Shown here piece after piece: positions 9,166-16,463 of a stretch of 43,830 bases of DNA (its first letter is position 1; every line of letters begins with the position of its first letter). A model generated the notes under the pieces. It was not told the DNA's origin and did no database searches. It saw only the letters and a program-made list of their open reading frames with translations. Source of the stretch: Streptomyces beijiangensis (GTDB taxonomy: Bacteria; Actinomycetota; Actinomycetes; Streptomycetales; Streptomycetaceae); NCBI RefSeq assembly GCF_017315755.1, contig NZ_JAFLRJ010000252.1:1-43830 (forward strand), in the 5' to 3' direction. Made by a program: the position numbers and the translations under genes.

Positions 9166-10289
9166 ATGTCTCCTTGTGCTTGGGGCTGTTGTCGGACGGA
9201 GGGCGGGGGACCCGCGGTCTCGCCGGGCCGGAAGGTGCAGGTGACCAAGGGCTCCTCGGCGTCCTCCCCTGCGACGAGCGATGCCAGCAGACGGACCGCC
9301 GCAGCACCCAACTGCGTACGGGGGATGTCGAATCCGGTCGGCACCGCCTCGTGCGAGAGGTCGGCGGGCGGGCTGCCGAGCAGGGCGAGCGACGCGTCGC
9401 GCGGCACTTGGAGGCCGGTCGTACGGCAGGCCGCGCGCAGGGCCCGCCAGGCGGCCCCCGTGTCCGTCTCCTCGGCCACGAACGCGGTGACGCCCTCGGC
9501 GAGCCAGCCGCGCAACCGCTCTGGGGTGATATCGCGCCGGGGATCGGCGCTGCGGTGGACGGTGCCGGCGTCATGGTCGAGACCGGCGGCCGTGAGCCCC
9601 TCCAGGAACCCCTGCTCGCGGTCGGTCGATGCCGGTGCGTCGTCGTCCTCGCGGATCAGTACGAAGCGCCGGTGGCCCAGGTCCGCGAGCTTCCCCACCA
9701 CCTCCCGGCCGGCGCTGACATAGTCGGCGCCCACCCAGGCGAGGCCTTCGAGCTCGTCCCTGCGGCCCAGGTGCACCGCGGGGAAGCCGTCGGCGACCAG
9801 CCGCCGCAGTTCCTGGGTCGGAATGTGCCGCCCCAGGAAGAGGCAGCCGTCCGCCAGCCGTACCCGTCCCAGCGCATCGGGTCCCGCCGCTCCCGCGCCG
9901 CCGGAACTGGAACCGGTGAAGAGCACCAGGTCGTAGCCGCGGGCAGCGGCCTCCTGCTCCACGCCCACCAGGAACGGGTAGTAGGAGTGCTGCATCTCGG
10001 TCGGGAAGGTCGCGGTGAAGCTGAAGACGCCGAGCAGATTGTTGCGGGCGGCGGCCAGTCTGCGGGCCGCCGGGTCCGGTACGTAACCCAGTTCGCGGGC
10101 GGCGTCCAGGACCTTCCTGCGGGTCTCGTCGGAGAAGGCGGCACCGTCCTTCTTGTCCGCCAGGATCAGTGACACGGTCGCCTGCGAGACCCCGGCGGCC
10201 CGCGCGACCTCGGCCTGTCTCGGCCGGGACGTGCGGGCTCCCTGAGCTGCGGGACGACCGCGCCTGGACGGCTTCTTGCTTTCCTGCAC
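9162..10289 (-). CDS. LacI-family transcriptional regulator of the HyuA operon
   Basis: The 375-residue protein has an N-terminal basic stretch, then the LacI helix-turn-helix (RQAEVARAAGVSQATVSLIL near residues 24-43) and the hinge YVPDPAARRLA. A periplasmic-binding-protein-like effector domain follows (from NLLGVFSF to about residue 350). The GTG start at 10289 has GGAGGAG at suitable spacing. It is the first gene of the leftward operon and is translationally coupled to the FAD oxidoreductase, so it probably regulates its own operon through the palindromes at 10308-10332. It is most likely a repressor released by the substrate. The ligand is unknown. Confidence 0.92.
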   Translation of the reverse strand: MQESKKPSRRGRPAAQGARTSRPRQAEVARAAGVSQATVSLILADKKDGAAFSDETRRKVLDAARELGYVPDPAARRLAAARNNLLGVFSFTATFPTEMQHSYYPFLVGVEQEAAARGYDLVLFTGSSSGGAGAAGPDALGRVRLADGCLFLGRHIPTQELRRLVADGFPAVHLGRRDELEGLAWVGADYVSAGREVVGKLADLGHRRFVLIREDDDAPASTDREQGFLEGLTAAGLDHDAGTVHRSADPRRDITPERLRGWLAEGVTAFVAEETDTGAAWRALRAACRTTGLQVPRDASLALLGSPPADLSHEAVPTGFDIPRTQLGAAAVRLLASLVAGEDAEEPLVTCTFRPGETAGPPPSVRQQPQAQGDM

Positions 10290-10307
10290 CGTGCTCCTCC
10301 GAAGAAT

Positions 10308-10332
10308 TAATGCGCATTACTGATGCGCATTA
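10308..10332 (-). promoter_or_regulatory. Tandem LacI-type operators
   Basis: TAATGCGCATTA (10308-10319) is a perfect 12-base palindrome. One base later TGATGCGCATTA (10321-10332) repeats it with a single change. The pair lies about 19 bases upstream of the regulator's GTG start. A core CG at the dyad is typical of LacI-family sites. The 13-base centre spacing is shorter than two full dimer footprints, so the sites may be exclusive or bound on offset faces. Confidence 0.8.
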
Positions 10333-10401
10333 ACGAGAACTGTGGAGGTGGTCGGACCGGTGGTCAAGAGGTCGCACACGATTTTCTTCCGCATATGGCG
10401 G

Positions 10402-10429
10402 AGGGCTTGCTGCTCGCGCAACAAGCCCT
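10402..10429. terminator. Hairpin after the TIGR04222 gene
   Basis: AGGGCTTG (10402-10409) pairs perfectly with CAAGCCCT (10422-10429) around a 12-base loop. It lies between the end of the leftward TIGR04222 gene and the LacI operon promoter and could terminate leftward transcription. There is no T-run directly after the stem, so efficiency is uncertain. Confidence 0.45.
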
Positions 10430-10473
10430 GAGGTGAGGGTCTTTGACCGCTCCCGCTCACACGACGCCAGTGC

Positions 10474-11064
10474 TCACACGACGCCCCCGCAACTGATTCC
10501 TCCGCCGCCTCCGCCGCCCCGACCGGCCGGTGTCGCCCCGGTGTCGCCGCGAAGCCGCCCGGTGAGTCCGCCCTCACGGGCGAGGTGCGGTACGACGGCG
10601 GCGAGCCCCGCATCCCCGTACAACGCGACGGCAAGCAGCCGCTCCCGCGTATCCCAGCCCAACTCCCGTACCTCATGCGCTGCATGGGCCCCTTCGGGCA
10701 GTACGAGTTCGACCGCAAGCCCCTTCACCACCTGCCGCCCCGCCCGGGTCCGGTGCGGCAGGTGCTCACGCCACAGCCCGTCCTCGACCAGCGGCCGCCG
10801 CACCTGCTCCAGCGCGGCGCGCACCCGCGGTGTGTCGATCAGATCCCGCAGCGCGAGCGGCCGGTGCAACGCGGCGTGCACGGCCTTCTCCAACGCCCCT
10901 TCTGCACCACTGGCCACCCCCGAGGTCTGCAGCGTGCCGGGCTTCCCCGGCGTGACGGCCCCCCGCAGTGCCAGCGCCACCACGGCCACGGTGACGGCGG
11001 CGCGCGGTCCCCCTCGTAACATCCCGACTTCCTCTGCACTGAGCTCTACCGACCTGTCGGTCAT
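10474..11064 (-). CDS. TIGR04222-type protein with glycine-rich tail
   Basis: The 196-residue protein shows the pattern of the actinobacterial TIGR04222 domain: LSAEEVGMLRGGPRAAVTVAVVAL, then ALHRPLALRDLIDTPRVRAAL, RRPLVEDGLW and RTRAGRQV, ending in a GRGGGGGGGI tail. Most relatives are larger membrane proteins with an N-terminal hydrophobic part. This copy starts directly with the conserved region and has no clear membrane span. The ATG at 11064 is chosen for its near-perfect GGAGGTGA ribosome site; the frame stays open upstream to 11334 without one. The function of the family is unknown. It diverges from the GNAT gene. Confidence 0.72.
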   Translation of the reverse strand: MTDRSVELSAEEVGMLRGGPRAAVTVAVVALALRGAVTPGKPGTLQTSGVASGAEGALEKAVHAALHRPLALRDLIDTPRVRAALEQVRRPLVEDGLWREHLPHRTRAGRQVVKGLAVELVLPEGAHAAHEVRELGWDTRERLLAVALYGDAGLAAVVPHLAREGGLTGRLRGDTGATPAGRGGGGGGGISCGGVV

Positions 11065-11252
11065 GTGGCTCACCTCCCCCTGTGGAGAGGGGTATGCCCG
11101 AGCAGGGGTCCCGGGCAAGCGTCCTGACGCCGGTTCAGAGGATTCCTTGAGGTTGGGCGGCCGAACGCCTCGCGTCCTGCGCCCGCCAAGCCTGACAACG
11201 GTGTTGCACAATCCGGTCGCACACCTGGAGCAGTGCCTTATAGGTTCGCGGG

Positions 11253-11729
11253 ATGAGTGCTGACAGTGCGGCGGAGGTGCGGCCCGCCACCCAGGCGGAC
11301 GCCGAGGCGATCGCGACCGTCCATCAGGAATCACGGGCGGCGACCATGCCCTATCTGCCGCCGCAGAAGCGCACGCACGAGGAGGTCGTCCGGTGGGTCC
11401 GTGAGGTGGTGCTCAAGGAGTCCCGGGTCTGGGTCGCCTCGCGCGGGGACCAGGTGCTCGGCTACGCCTCCCTCGACGGCGACATGCTCGACCATCTCTA
11501 TCTCAGGACCGATGTCCGCCGGCAGGGGATCGGCACACTCCTCCTCGACGAGGTCCTGGCGCACAGCCCGCGCGGGCTGCGGCTGCACGTCTTCCAGCAG
11601 AACACCGGGGCCCGCGCCTTCTACGAGCGGCACGGATTCACGGTCCTCGACACCAATGACGGCAGCCGCAACATGGAGAACCTGCCCGACATGACCCTGC
11701 GCCGGGCGGCGCCGCCCGTCACGCCATGA
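11253..11729 (+). CDS. GNAT-family N-acetyltransferase
   Basis: The 158-residue protein has the GNAT fold signs: an N-terminal RPATQADAEAIATVHQ strand-helix, a central DMLDHLYLRTDVRRQGIGTLLLDEV segment with the acetyl-CoA loop R-R-Q-G-I-G, and the C-terminal NTGARAFYERHGF motif. It transfers an acetyl group from acetyl-CoA to an amine; the acceptor is unknown. The start is ATG 11253. The gene is monocistronic and followed by a hairpin. Confidence 0.9.
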   Translation: MSADSAAEVRPATQADAEAIATVHQESRAATMPYLPPQKRTHEEVVRWVREVVLKESRVWVASRGDQVLGYASLDGDMLDHLYLRTDVRRQGIGTLLLDEVLAHSPRGLRLHVFQQNTGARAFYERHGFTVLDTNDGSRNMENLPDMTLRRAAPPVTP

Positions 11730-11787
11730 GCGCAGGCGGTCCGTGCTGCGGCAGCACCGGGATCACCAGTGCGCGCAACGCCGAAAT

Positions 11788-11817
11788 GCTCGCCTTCGAG
11801 AGGAGCTGAAGGCGAGC
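11788..11817. terminator. Hairpin after the GNAT gene
   Basis: GCTCGCCTTC (11788-11797) pairs perfectly with GAAGGCGAGC (11808-11817) around a 10-base loop. It lies 59 bases past the GNAT stop. The minus strand continues ATTTCGG after the stem. It is a likely transcription end point, but there is no T-tract on the plus strand. Confidence 0.5.
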
Positions 11818-11835
11818 AGTCGGAGGGGAGTTGGA

Positions 11836-11889
11836 GCCGCCCGGCGGCACGAGGCTGGGCGCGACAGGACATTCGTGTCGCCGGGCGGA
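11836..11889. repeat. Conserved-loop hairpin element, copy 1
   Basis: Two arms (11836-11852 and 11873-11889) are inverted copies with few mismatches (CGCCCGGCGGCACGA against TCGTGTCGCCGGGCG). They enclose a loop with CTGGGCGCGACAGGACA. The same 17-base loop occurs inside the hairpin at 13804-13865. A right-arm-like piece recurs at 11991-12013 (TTCGCGTCGCCGGGCGGAG), and a loop-like piece (GGCTGGCGCGACAGGA) occurs just upstream of gcl near 499-514. This suggests a small dispersed repeat family rather than chance. Confidence 0.6.
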
Positions 11890-12058
11890 GATTTAGGGGT
11901 GCTGCTGCACTGGAACCCTCGGCGGTCGGAGGCCGCCGCAGCCGGCCGAAGCCAGCGGAGCAGTGCGAGGTCGGCGTCGAGAAATGGGCGTTCGCGTCGC
12001 CGGGCGGAGCTTTTGGACCCATCGGGAAGTGCTCCGGGGCCGCGGCGGGGCGATTGAC

Positions 12059-12100
12059 TTCCCCGGCGTCCGCTCCTTCAGGTCAGGAGCGGGCCGGGGA
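12059..12100. other. GC-rich hairpin
   Basis: TTCCCCGGC and CCGCTCCT on the left pair with AGGAGCGG and GCCGGGGA on the right, with a 2-base bulge and a loop around 12079-12084. There is no T-run. It may be a second transcription barrier between the convergent GNAT and catalase genes. Confidence 0.45.
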
Positions 12101-12209
12101 GCCTTGACCACCGCACTGGCATCGCGCCGCCGCGGCCCTCAGGCGTGTCCGGACCGTCGGTCACCCCTCATCGGGCCGAAGATCCGGACTACGGCGACCA
12201 CCTGACCTC

Positions 12210-12228
12210 CCGTCAGGTCGTCACCGCA
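12210..12228 (-). terminator. Catalase 3' hairpin
   Basis: ACCTGAC (12210-12216) and GTCAGGT (12222-12228) form a perfect short stem 5 bases after the catalase stop codon on the leftward strand. It is a plausible terminator or 3' end-protecting hairpin. Confidence 0.5.
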
Positions 12229-12233
12229 GTCTG

Positions 12234-13697
12234 CTAGTCCTCGCGCAGGGCGCGGACCGCCTCTTCCACACGCTTGCCGTAGTCGGTGTCCGCGGCGTGG
12301 AAGTGGGCCAGGTTCTTCTCGATCACGTCGTCGCGGCTGACCTGCGAGAGGCCGCCCGCGATGTTGGCGATCAGTCGGGACTTCTCGTCGTCCGACATCA
12401 GACGGTAGAGCTCGCCCGCCTGGAAGAAGTCGTCGTCCTTCACGTGGGCCGGGGCGGCGTGGGTGCCGGTCCAGCCGGTGAGGGCGTACGGAGCGGCGTG
12501 CGCCGCGTCCGTCTGGGACGGGCCCTGGTAGGAGTTGGGCTCGTAGTTCTTCTCGGCGCGCCCGCCGTTGCGGGTCGCCATCGCGCCGTCGCGGCCGTAG
12601 TTCACCGCTCCGCCGACAACAGCCTTGGGGGCGTTGACCGGCAGCAGGGTGTGGTTGATGCCCACCCGGTAGCGCTGCGCGTCGGCGTACGCGAAGAGGC
12701 GGCCCTGCAGCATCTTGTCGGGCGAGGCGCCGATGCCAGGAACGAAGTTGTTCGGGGAGAACGCGGCCTGCTCGACCTCGGCGAAGACGTTGTCGGGGTT
12801 GCGGTCCAGGACCAGGCGCCCCACGCGCTGCAGCGGGTAGTCGCTGTGCGGCCAGACCTTCGTCAGGTCGAAGGGGTTGAAGCGGTAGTCGGCCGCCTCC
12901 GCCGCCGGCATGACCTGGACGTACAGGGTCCAGGACGGGTTCACGCCCCGCTCGATCGCCTGGAGGAGGTCCGTCTGGTGCGAGTTGGCGTCCTTGCCCG
13001 CGAGCTCGGCGCCCTGCTCGGCCGACAGGCTGCGTACGCCCTGGTTCGTCTTGAAGTGGTACTTGACGAAGAAGGCCTCGCCCGCTGCGTTCGTCCACTG
13101 GTAGGTGTGCGAGCCGTAGCCGTTCATGTGACGGTACGAGGCCGGGATGCCCCGGTCGCCCATCAGCCAGGTCACCTGGTGAGTGGCCTCCGGCGCGTGC
13201 GCCCAGAAGTCCCAGACGTTGTCCGGCTCCTGCTTGCCCGTGAAGGGGTCGCGCTTCTGCGAGTGGATGAAGTCGGGGAACTTGATCGGGTCCTTGATGA
13301 AGAACACCGGGGTGTTGTTGCCGACGAGGTCGTAGTTGCCCTCTTCGGTGTAGAACTTCAGCGCGAAGCCGCGGGGGTCACGGACCGCGTCCGCGCCGCC
13401 GAGCGAGTCGGCCACGGTCGAGAAGCGTATGAACGTCTCGGTGCGCTTGCCGACGGTGGAGAGGAAGTCGGCGTGGGTGAAGCCGGTGACGTCGTCCGTC
13501 ACCTCGAAGTAGCCGTACGCACCGGAGCCGCGTGCGTGCACGACACGCTCCGGGATGCGCTCCCGGTTGAACCGGGCGAGCTTCTCCAGCAGGTGCTGGT
13601 CCTGAAGGAGCAGCGGACCACCGAGGCCGGCGGATGCGGAGTTCTGATTGTCGGCGACCGGGGCGCCTGACTCGGTCGTAAGCACGCGCTTCGACAT
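12234..13697 (-). CDS. Small-subunit (clade 3) haem catalase
   Basis: This cytosolic enzyme breaks H2O2 into water and oxygen. The 487-residue length matches clade 3 monofunctional catalases. The active-site signature [15 protein letters not shown] carries H54, the distal asparagine is near N127 in [10 protein letters not shown], and the proximal haem tyrosine is Y337 in [13 protein letters not shown] 13697 is chosen for GGAAGG 6 bases upstream; the frame continues to 13853 without a start signal. It follows tartronate semialdehyde reductase on the same strand but has its own promoter, and a strong hairpin separates them. Its promoter shares an inverted repeat with the uricase operon, which fits removal of the peroxide made by uricase. 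Confidence 0.96.
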   Translation of the reverse strand: MSKRVLTTESGAPVADNQNSASAGLGGPLLLQDQHLLEKLARFNRERIPERVVHARGSGAYGYFEVTDDVTGFTHADFLSTVGKRTETFIRFSTVADSLGGADAVRDPRGFALKFYTEEGNYDLVGNNTPVFFIKDPIKFPDFIHSQKRDPFTGKQEPDNVWDFWAHAPEATHQVTWLMGDRGIPASYRHMNGYGSHTYQWTNAAGEAFFVKYHFKTNQGVRSLSAEQGAELAGKDANSHQTDLLQAIERGVNPSWTLYVQVMPAAEAADYRFNPFDLTKVWPHSDYPLQRVGRLVLDRNPDNVFAEVEQAAFSPNNFVPGIGASPDKMLQGRLFAYADAQRYRVGINHTLLPVNAPKAVVGGAVNYGRDGAMATRNGGRAEKNYEPNSYQGPSQTDAAHAAPYALTGWTGTHAAPAHVKDDDFFQAGELYRLMSDDEKSRLIANIAGGLSQVSRDDVIEKNLAHFHAADTDYGKRVEEAVRALRED

Positions 13698-13747
13698 GGT
13701 GGACCTTCCGTGCGGGATCTGCTGACGGCTGGGTGACGGGTGCGAGG

Positions 13748-13788
13748 AGCGTAATTTCGCCCCGAACGTCACGTCAACAGTTTGTTGA
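13748..13788 (-). promoter_or_regulatory. Catalase promoter with TCAAC-N5-GTTGA operator
   Basis: Reading leftward, TTGACG (13777-13772) and TACGCT (13753-13748) with an 18-base spacer form a promoter. The -35 box is inside the inverted repeat TCAACAGTTTGTTGA (13774-13788). An almost identical block, TTTTCAACAAASTGTTGACG in the direction of the gene, occurs at the OHCU decarboxylase promoter. A repressor on this site would block the -35 region. Confidence 0.72.
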
Positions 13789-13803
13789 AAATGAAGTGTG
13801 GTG

Positions 13804-13865
13804 TTCCGGGCGGCGGCGACGCCTGGGCGCGACAGGACAGGTGTCAGCGCCACCGCCGCCCGGAA
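13804..13865. repeat. Conserved-loop hairpin element, copy 2
   Basis: Perfect 13-base arms (TTCCGGGCGGCGG at 13804-13816 and CCGCCGCCCGGAA at 13853-13865) surround an inner stem (13818-13825 with 13838-13845). The loop contains GGCGCGACAGGA. The 17 bases CTGGGCGCGACAGGACA are shared with copy 1 at 11836-11889. It sits 33 bases past the tartronate semialdehyde reductase stop and could terminate that leftward transcript before catalase. Confidence 0.65.
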
Positions 13866-13898
13866 ATCTGGGGGAGGTTACGAGAAGATCTCGGAACC

Positions 13899-14789
13899 TC
13901 AGACCTGCGAGCCCGACAGACGCTCGACGCCGCGCAGCAGCGCCGAGTGGTCCAGGCCGCCGTCGCCCTGGGCGCGCAGCGATGCGACCAGCTGGGCGAC
14001 GACCGCGCCGACGGGCAGAGCCGCGCCGACGTTGCGGGCGGCGTCGGTGACGATGCCCATGTCCTTGTGGTGCAGGTCGATCCGGAAGCCGGGCTTGAAG
14101 TCCCGGTTGATGAAGTTGTCCTTCTTGCGGGTCAGGACGGTCGAGCCGGCCAGTCCGCCGTTGAGGACGTCCAGGGCGGCGGCGAGGTTCACGCCCGACT
14201 TCTCCAGGAAGACGACGGCCTCGGCGCAGGCCTGGATGTTGACCGCGACGATCAGCTGGTTGGCGGCCTTCACCGTCTGGCCGGAGCCGTGCGGACCGCA
14301 CAGGACGATCGTCTTGCCGAGGGCGTCAAGCAGCGGCTTGGCCTCGTCGAAGTCGGCCTGCTCGCCGCCGACCATGATCGAGAGCACTGCCTCGATCGCA
14401 CCGGCCTCGCCGCCCGACACGGGGGCGTCCAGGACGCGGATCCCCTTGTCCTTGGCGGCCTTCGCGAGGTCCACCGAGGTCTGCGGGGTGATCGAGGACA
14501 TGTCGATCAGCAGGGCGCCCGAGCGGGCGTTCTCCAGGATGCCGTTCTCGCCGTATGCGATGGCCTCGACGTGCGGGGACGCGGGAACCATCGTCACGAT
14601 CACGTCGGCGTCCTTGACCGCCTCGGCGATCGAGGAGGCGACGGAGCCGCCGGCGGCCGCCAGCCGGTCCAGCTTGTCCTGCTCCAGCGTGAAGCCGGTG
14701 ACGGAGTAGCCGGCCTTGATCAGGTTCTCGGACATGGGGGAGCCCATGATGCCGAGGCCGACCCATGCGATCTTGGGGAGAGTGCTCAT
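13899..14789 (-). CDS. garR: Tartronate semialdehyde reductase
   Basis: The 296-residue protein is a beta-hydroxyacid dehydrogenase that reduces tartronate semialdehyde to glycerate with NAD(P)H. The N-terminal signature IAWVGLGIMGSPMSENLIKAG has GLGIMG at 11-16. The substrate motif is DAPVSGGEAGA near 121, and the catalytic lysine is in GSGQTVKAANQLIV near 171. ATG 14789 has GGAGG 7 bases upstream; the open frame continues to 14840 without a better start. It lies 65 bases after hyi on the same strand, so the pair converts the product of Gcl in one operon. The isolog name glxR would fit equally. Confidence 0.93.
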   Translation of the reverse strand: MSTLPKIAWVGLGIMGSPMSENLIKAGYSVTGFTLEQDKLDRLAAAGGSVASSIAEAVKDADVIVTMVPASPHVEAIAYGENGILENARSGALLIDMSSITPQTSVDLAKAAKDKGIRVLDAPVSGGEAGAIEAVLSIMVGGEQADFDEAKPLLDALGKTIVLCGPHGSGQTVKAANQLIVAVNIQACAEAVVFLEKSGVNLAAALDVLNGGLAGSTVLTRKKDNFINRDFKPGFRIDLHHKDMGIVTDAARNVGAALPVGAVVAQLVASLRAQGDGGLDHSALLRGVERLSGSQV

Positions 14790-14807
14790 CAGGGTGCCTC
14801 CGGGGGT

Positions 14808-14824
14808 CCGGGGGTTTCCCCCGG
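14808..14824 (-). other. Short hairpin between hyi and the reductase gene
   Basis: CCGGGGG (14808-14814) pairs with CCCCCGG (14818-14824) around TTT in the 65-base gap. It is probably an intra-operon structure affecting relative expression; there is no T-tract. Confidence 0.4.
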
Positions 14825-14854
14825 GTAGGTGCAGCAACATGCAGACATAAGTGG

Positions 14855-15679
14855 TCAGTTGGCCGAGAGCCAGTCGAAGGCCTCGGCGCTCGGGCGGTCG
14901 CCCGGCTTGTACTCCAGGCCGACCCAGCCCTCGTAACCCGCCTTGCCGAGCCGGTCGAGGAGATCCCCGAGCGGCAGCGAGCCGGTGCCCGGTGCGCCAC
15001 GGCCCGGGTTGTCCGCGATCTGGACGTGGCCGGTCTTGTCGGCGTAGGCGTCGATCACGGCGGCGACATCCTCGCCGTTCATCGACAGGTGGTAGATGTC
15101 CAGCAGGAACTTGGCGTTGCCGAGTCCGCTGAGCGCGTTCACCTGGTCGATGACCTCGATCGCGGCCGGGGCGCTCACCAGCGGGTAGAGCGGCGACTCC
15201 GGCTTGTTGAGGGTCTCGACCAGCAGGATCGCGCCGACACGGTCGGCCGCGCGGGCCGCCAGCACCAGGTTCTCCAGGGCGAGTGCGTCCTGGTCCGCCG
15301 GGGTGGCGCCGTCGACACGGTTGCCGTACAGCGCGTTGAGCGCCTTGCAGCCCACCGAGGCCGCGAAGTCCGCGGCGATGTCGATGTTGGCGCGGAAGCG
15401 GTCCGATTCCTCACCGGGTACGGAGAGGGCTCCGCGGTCCGGGCCCGGAAGCTTGCCGGCGTAGAAATTCAGCCCCACGAGCTGGGTGCCGGCGTCGTCG
15501 AGCGCCTTCTTGAGGGCGTCGAGCTCGGCCTGCGCCGGGGTGGGGGTCTCGATCCAGGGCCACCACAGCTCGACCGCCGTGAAGCCAGCTGCGGCCGCGG
15601 CCGCAGGGCGCTCCAGGAGCGGGAGCTCGGTGAAGAGGATCGAAAGGTTCACATCGAAGCGCTGGTCCTTGAGGCCCAT
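14855..15679 (-). CDS. hyi: Hydroxypyruvate isomerase
   Basis: The 274-residue protein is a TIM-barrel isomerase that interconverts hydroxypyruvate and tartronate semialdehyde. Family motifs are NLSILFTELPLLERPAAAAA at the start, FTAVELWWPW, the metal-site glutamate in LVETLNKPESPLYPL, FLLDIYHLSMNGED, and HVQIADNPGRGAPGTG near the C-terminus. ATG 15679 is chosen because AGGAG lies 8 bases upstream and because the protein N-terminus matches the family; the frame is open much further upstream with no coding character. It heads the leftward hyi-reductase operon under the AllR-like operators. Confidence 0.93.
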   Translation of the reverse strand: MGLKDQRFDVNLSILFTELPLLERPAAAAAAGFTAVELWWPWIETPTPAQAELDALKKALDDAGTQLVGLNFYAGKLPGPDRGALSVPGEESDRFRANIDIAADFAASVGCKALNALYGNRVDGATPADQDALALENLVLAARAADRVGAILLVETLNKPESPLYPLVSAPAAIEVIDQVNALSGLGNAKFLLDIYHLSMNGEDVAAVIDAYADKTGHVQIADNPGRGAPGTGSLPLGDLLDRLGKAGYEGWVGLEYKPGDRPSAEAFDWLSAN

Positions 15680-15691
15680 CGAGTGCGCTCC

Positions 15692-15756
15692 TTCCGTATT
15701 GCGGAAGTTGTTTTCTGCCTGTTGGAAGATTGCCTTCAATCTGGGAGAGCTGTCAA
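15692..15756 (-). promoter_or_regulatory. hyi promoter with tandem AllR-like operators
   Basis: Reading leftward, TTGACA (15756-15751) is a good -35 box; the -10 is weak, around CAATCT. Then come the imperfect repeat TTCCAACAGGCAGAA (15727-15713), a 6-base gap, and the clean repeat TTCCGCAATACGGAA (15706-15692). This is the same order and spacing as upstream of gcl. The clean site ends directly at the AGGAG ribosome site, so a bound repressor would also sit on the leader. Confidence 0.75.
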
Positions 15757-15799
15757 GAGGGCCTCCCGGATTTCGTCGCTCGCGGGCTAGGTTGAGCGC

Positions 15800-16063
15800 G
15801 TGCGATTGAGAGTGGAGTTCACGACCGAGCCCTTCGACCTCGACGAGGCGCCCCCGCATGCGCTGGTCGCCCGCGAGGTCGTCCAGAGCGCCGTGCTGGA
15901 CGCTGTGGACGTCGGGCCCTTCGGCAATACGGCGGAAGGCGGTGCGGACGCGGTGCTCACCGCGGTCGACGCACTGCTGCGCAAGTCCCTGGCGGCCGGT
16001 GCCACGCGCGTCTCGCTGCAGGTCAACGTCATCGGCGAGAGCGACGCGGAGGGCCAGAAGTGA
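15800..16063 (+). CDS. Thiamine-binding-like small protein (COG0011/MTH1187 type)
   Basis: The 87-residue protein has a ferredoxin-like alternation, from RLRVEFTTEPFDL through VDVGPFGNTAEGGADAV to TRVSLQVNVIGE. The central GPFGN and the closing VSLQVNV strand resemble the small thiamine-binding proteins of the MTH1187/YkoF group. It is shorter than average and the assignment is from memory of similar actinobacterial proteins. The GTG start at 15800 has AGG upstream. Its stop overlaps the start of the HTH gene, so they are coupled. A link to thiamine would suit the ThDP-dependent Gcl, but this is only a suggestion. Confidence 0.5.
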   Translation: MRLRVEFTTEPFDLDEAPPHALVAREVVQSAVLDAVDVGPFGNTAEGGADAVLTAVDALLRKSLAAGATRVSLQVNVIGESDAEGQK

Positions 16064-16422
16064 CCGTGCCGGGAGACCACCCCCTTGTCGTGGCCGTGAA
16101 GCCGCTGGTGGACGCCATGGGCGCCGAGATACTCGGGGCCGACCAGGCCGGGGCCGACGATGTCGTACTGGCGTGGGAGGGCGAGGACGTGCTCGCCGTA
16201 CGCCTGCCGCAGCTCTCGGACTCCCTCGATCACATCCTGGCGGCCATGGAGCGCAGGCACGGAGTGCCGCTCTCCGAGCTCGATCGCAAGGCCAAGCAGT
16301 CGGTCGTACGGACGCTGGAGGCGCGCGGCGCCTTCTCCGTAAGGCATGGGGTGGAGACGGTCGCGGGGGCACTGGGTGTCAGCCGCTTCACGGTCTACAA
16401 CTACCTGAACCGCTCGGAGTGA
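16060..16422 (+). CDS. DauR/YheO-type helix-turn-helix protein (HTH_22-like)
   Basis: The 120-residue protein ends with a recognisable HTH_22 domain of the DauR/YheO group (residues about 78-119): LDRKAKQSVVRTLEARGAFS, then VETVAGALGVSRFTVYNYLN. The usual N-terminal PAS-like domain of YheO proteins is replaced by about 75 residues with two hydrophobic beta-like stretches (DDVVLAWEGEDVLAVRLPQL), perhaps a small ligand-binding part. GTG 16060 overlaps the upstream stop (GTGA). It lies 120 bases before OHCU decarboxylase and between the two halves of the purine block, so it is a candidate regulator of the TCAAC-N5-GTTGA sites. DNA binding at those sites is inferred, not shown. Confidence 0.75.
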   Translation: MTVPGDHPLVVAVKPLVDAMGAEILGADQAGADDVVLAWEGEDVLAVRLPQLSDSLDHILAAMERRHGVPLSELDRKAKQSVVRTLEARGAFSVRHGVETVAGALGVSRFTVYNYLNRSE

Positions 16423-16463
16423 ACCGACAGGTAACTTCCTGTCCTCTTTGTAACGCGAAGTTT

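Larger units (their letters stand above)
11730..12233. other. Gene-free stretch between GNAT and catalase
   Basis: I see no convincing coding frame in these roughly 500 bases; open frames on both strands have compositions unlike their neighbours and no ribosome sites. The stretch holds the hairpin at 11788-11817, the conserved-loop repeat at 11836-11889, its partial copy at 11991-12013, a GC-rich inverted repeat at 12059-12100 and the catalase terminator at 12210-12228. It separates two convergent genes and looks like an accumulation site for small repeats. Confidence 0.6.

Noticed and set aside
10388..10402. TCCGC-N5-GCGGA inverted repeat resembling the AllR-like site
   Set aside because: The arms are offset and the spacing is not TTCC-N7-GGAA; it lies between gene ends rather than at a promoter and is probably part of a 3' structure.
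11893..12205. Overlapping short open frames in the GNAT-catalase gap
   Set aside because: None has a ribosome site or a recognisable protein pattern, and the DNA is explained by inverted repeats.
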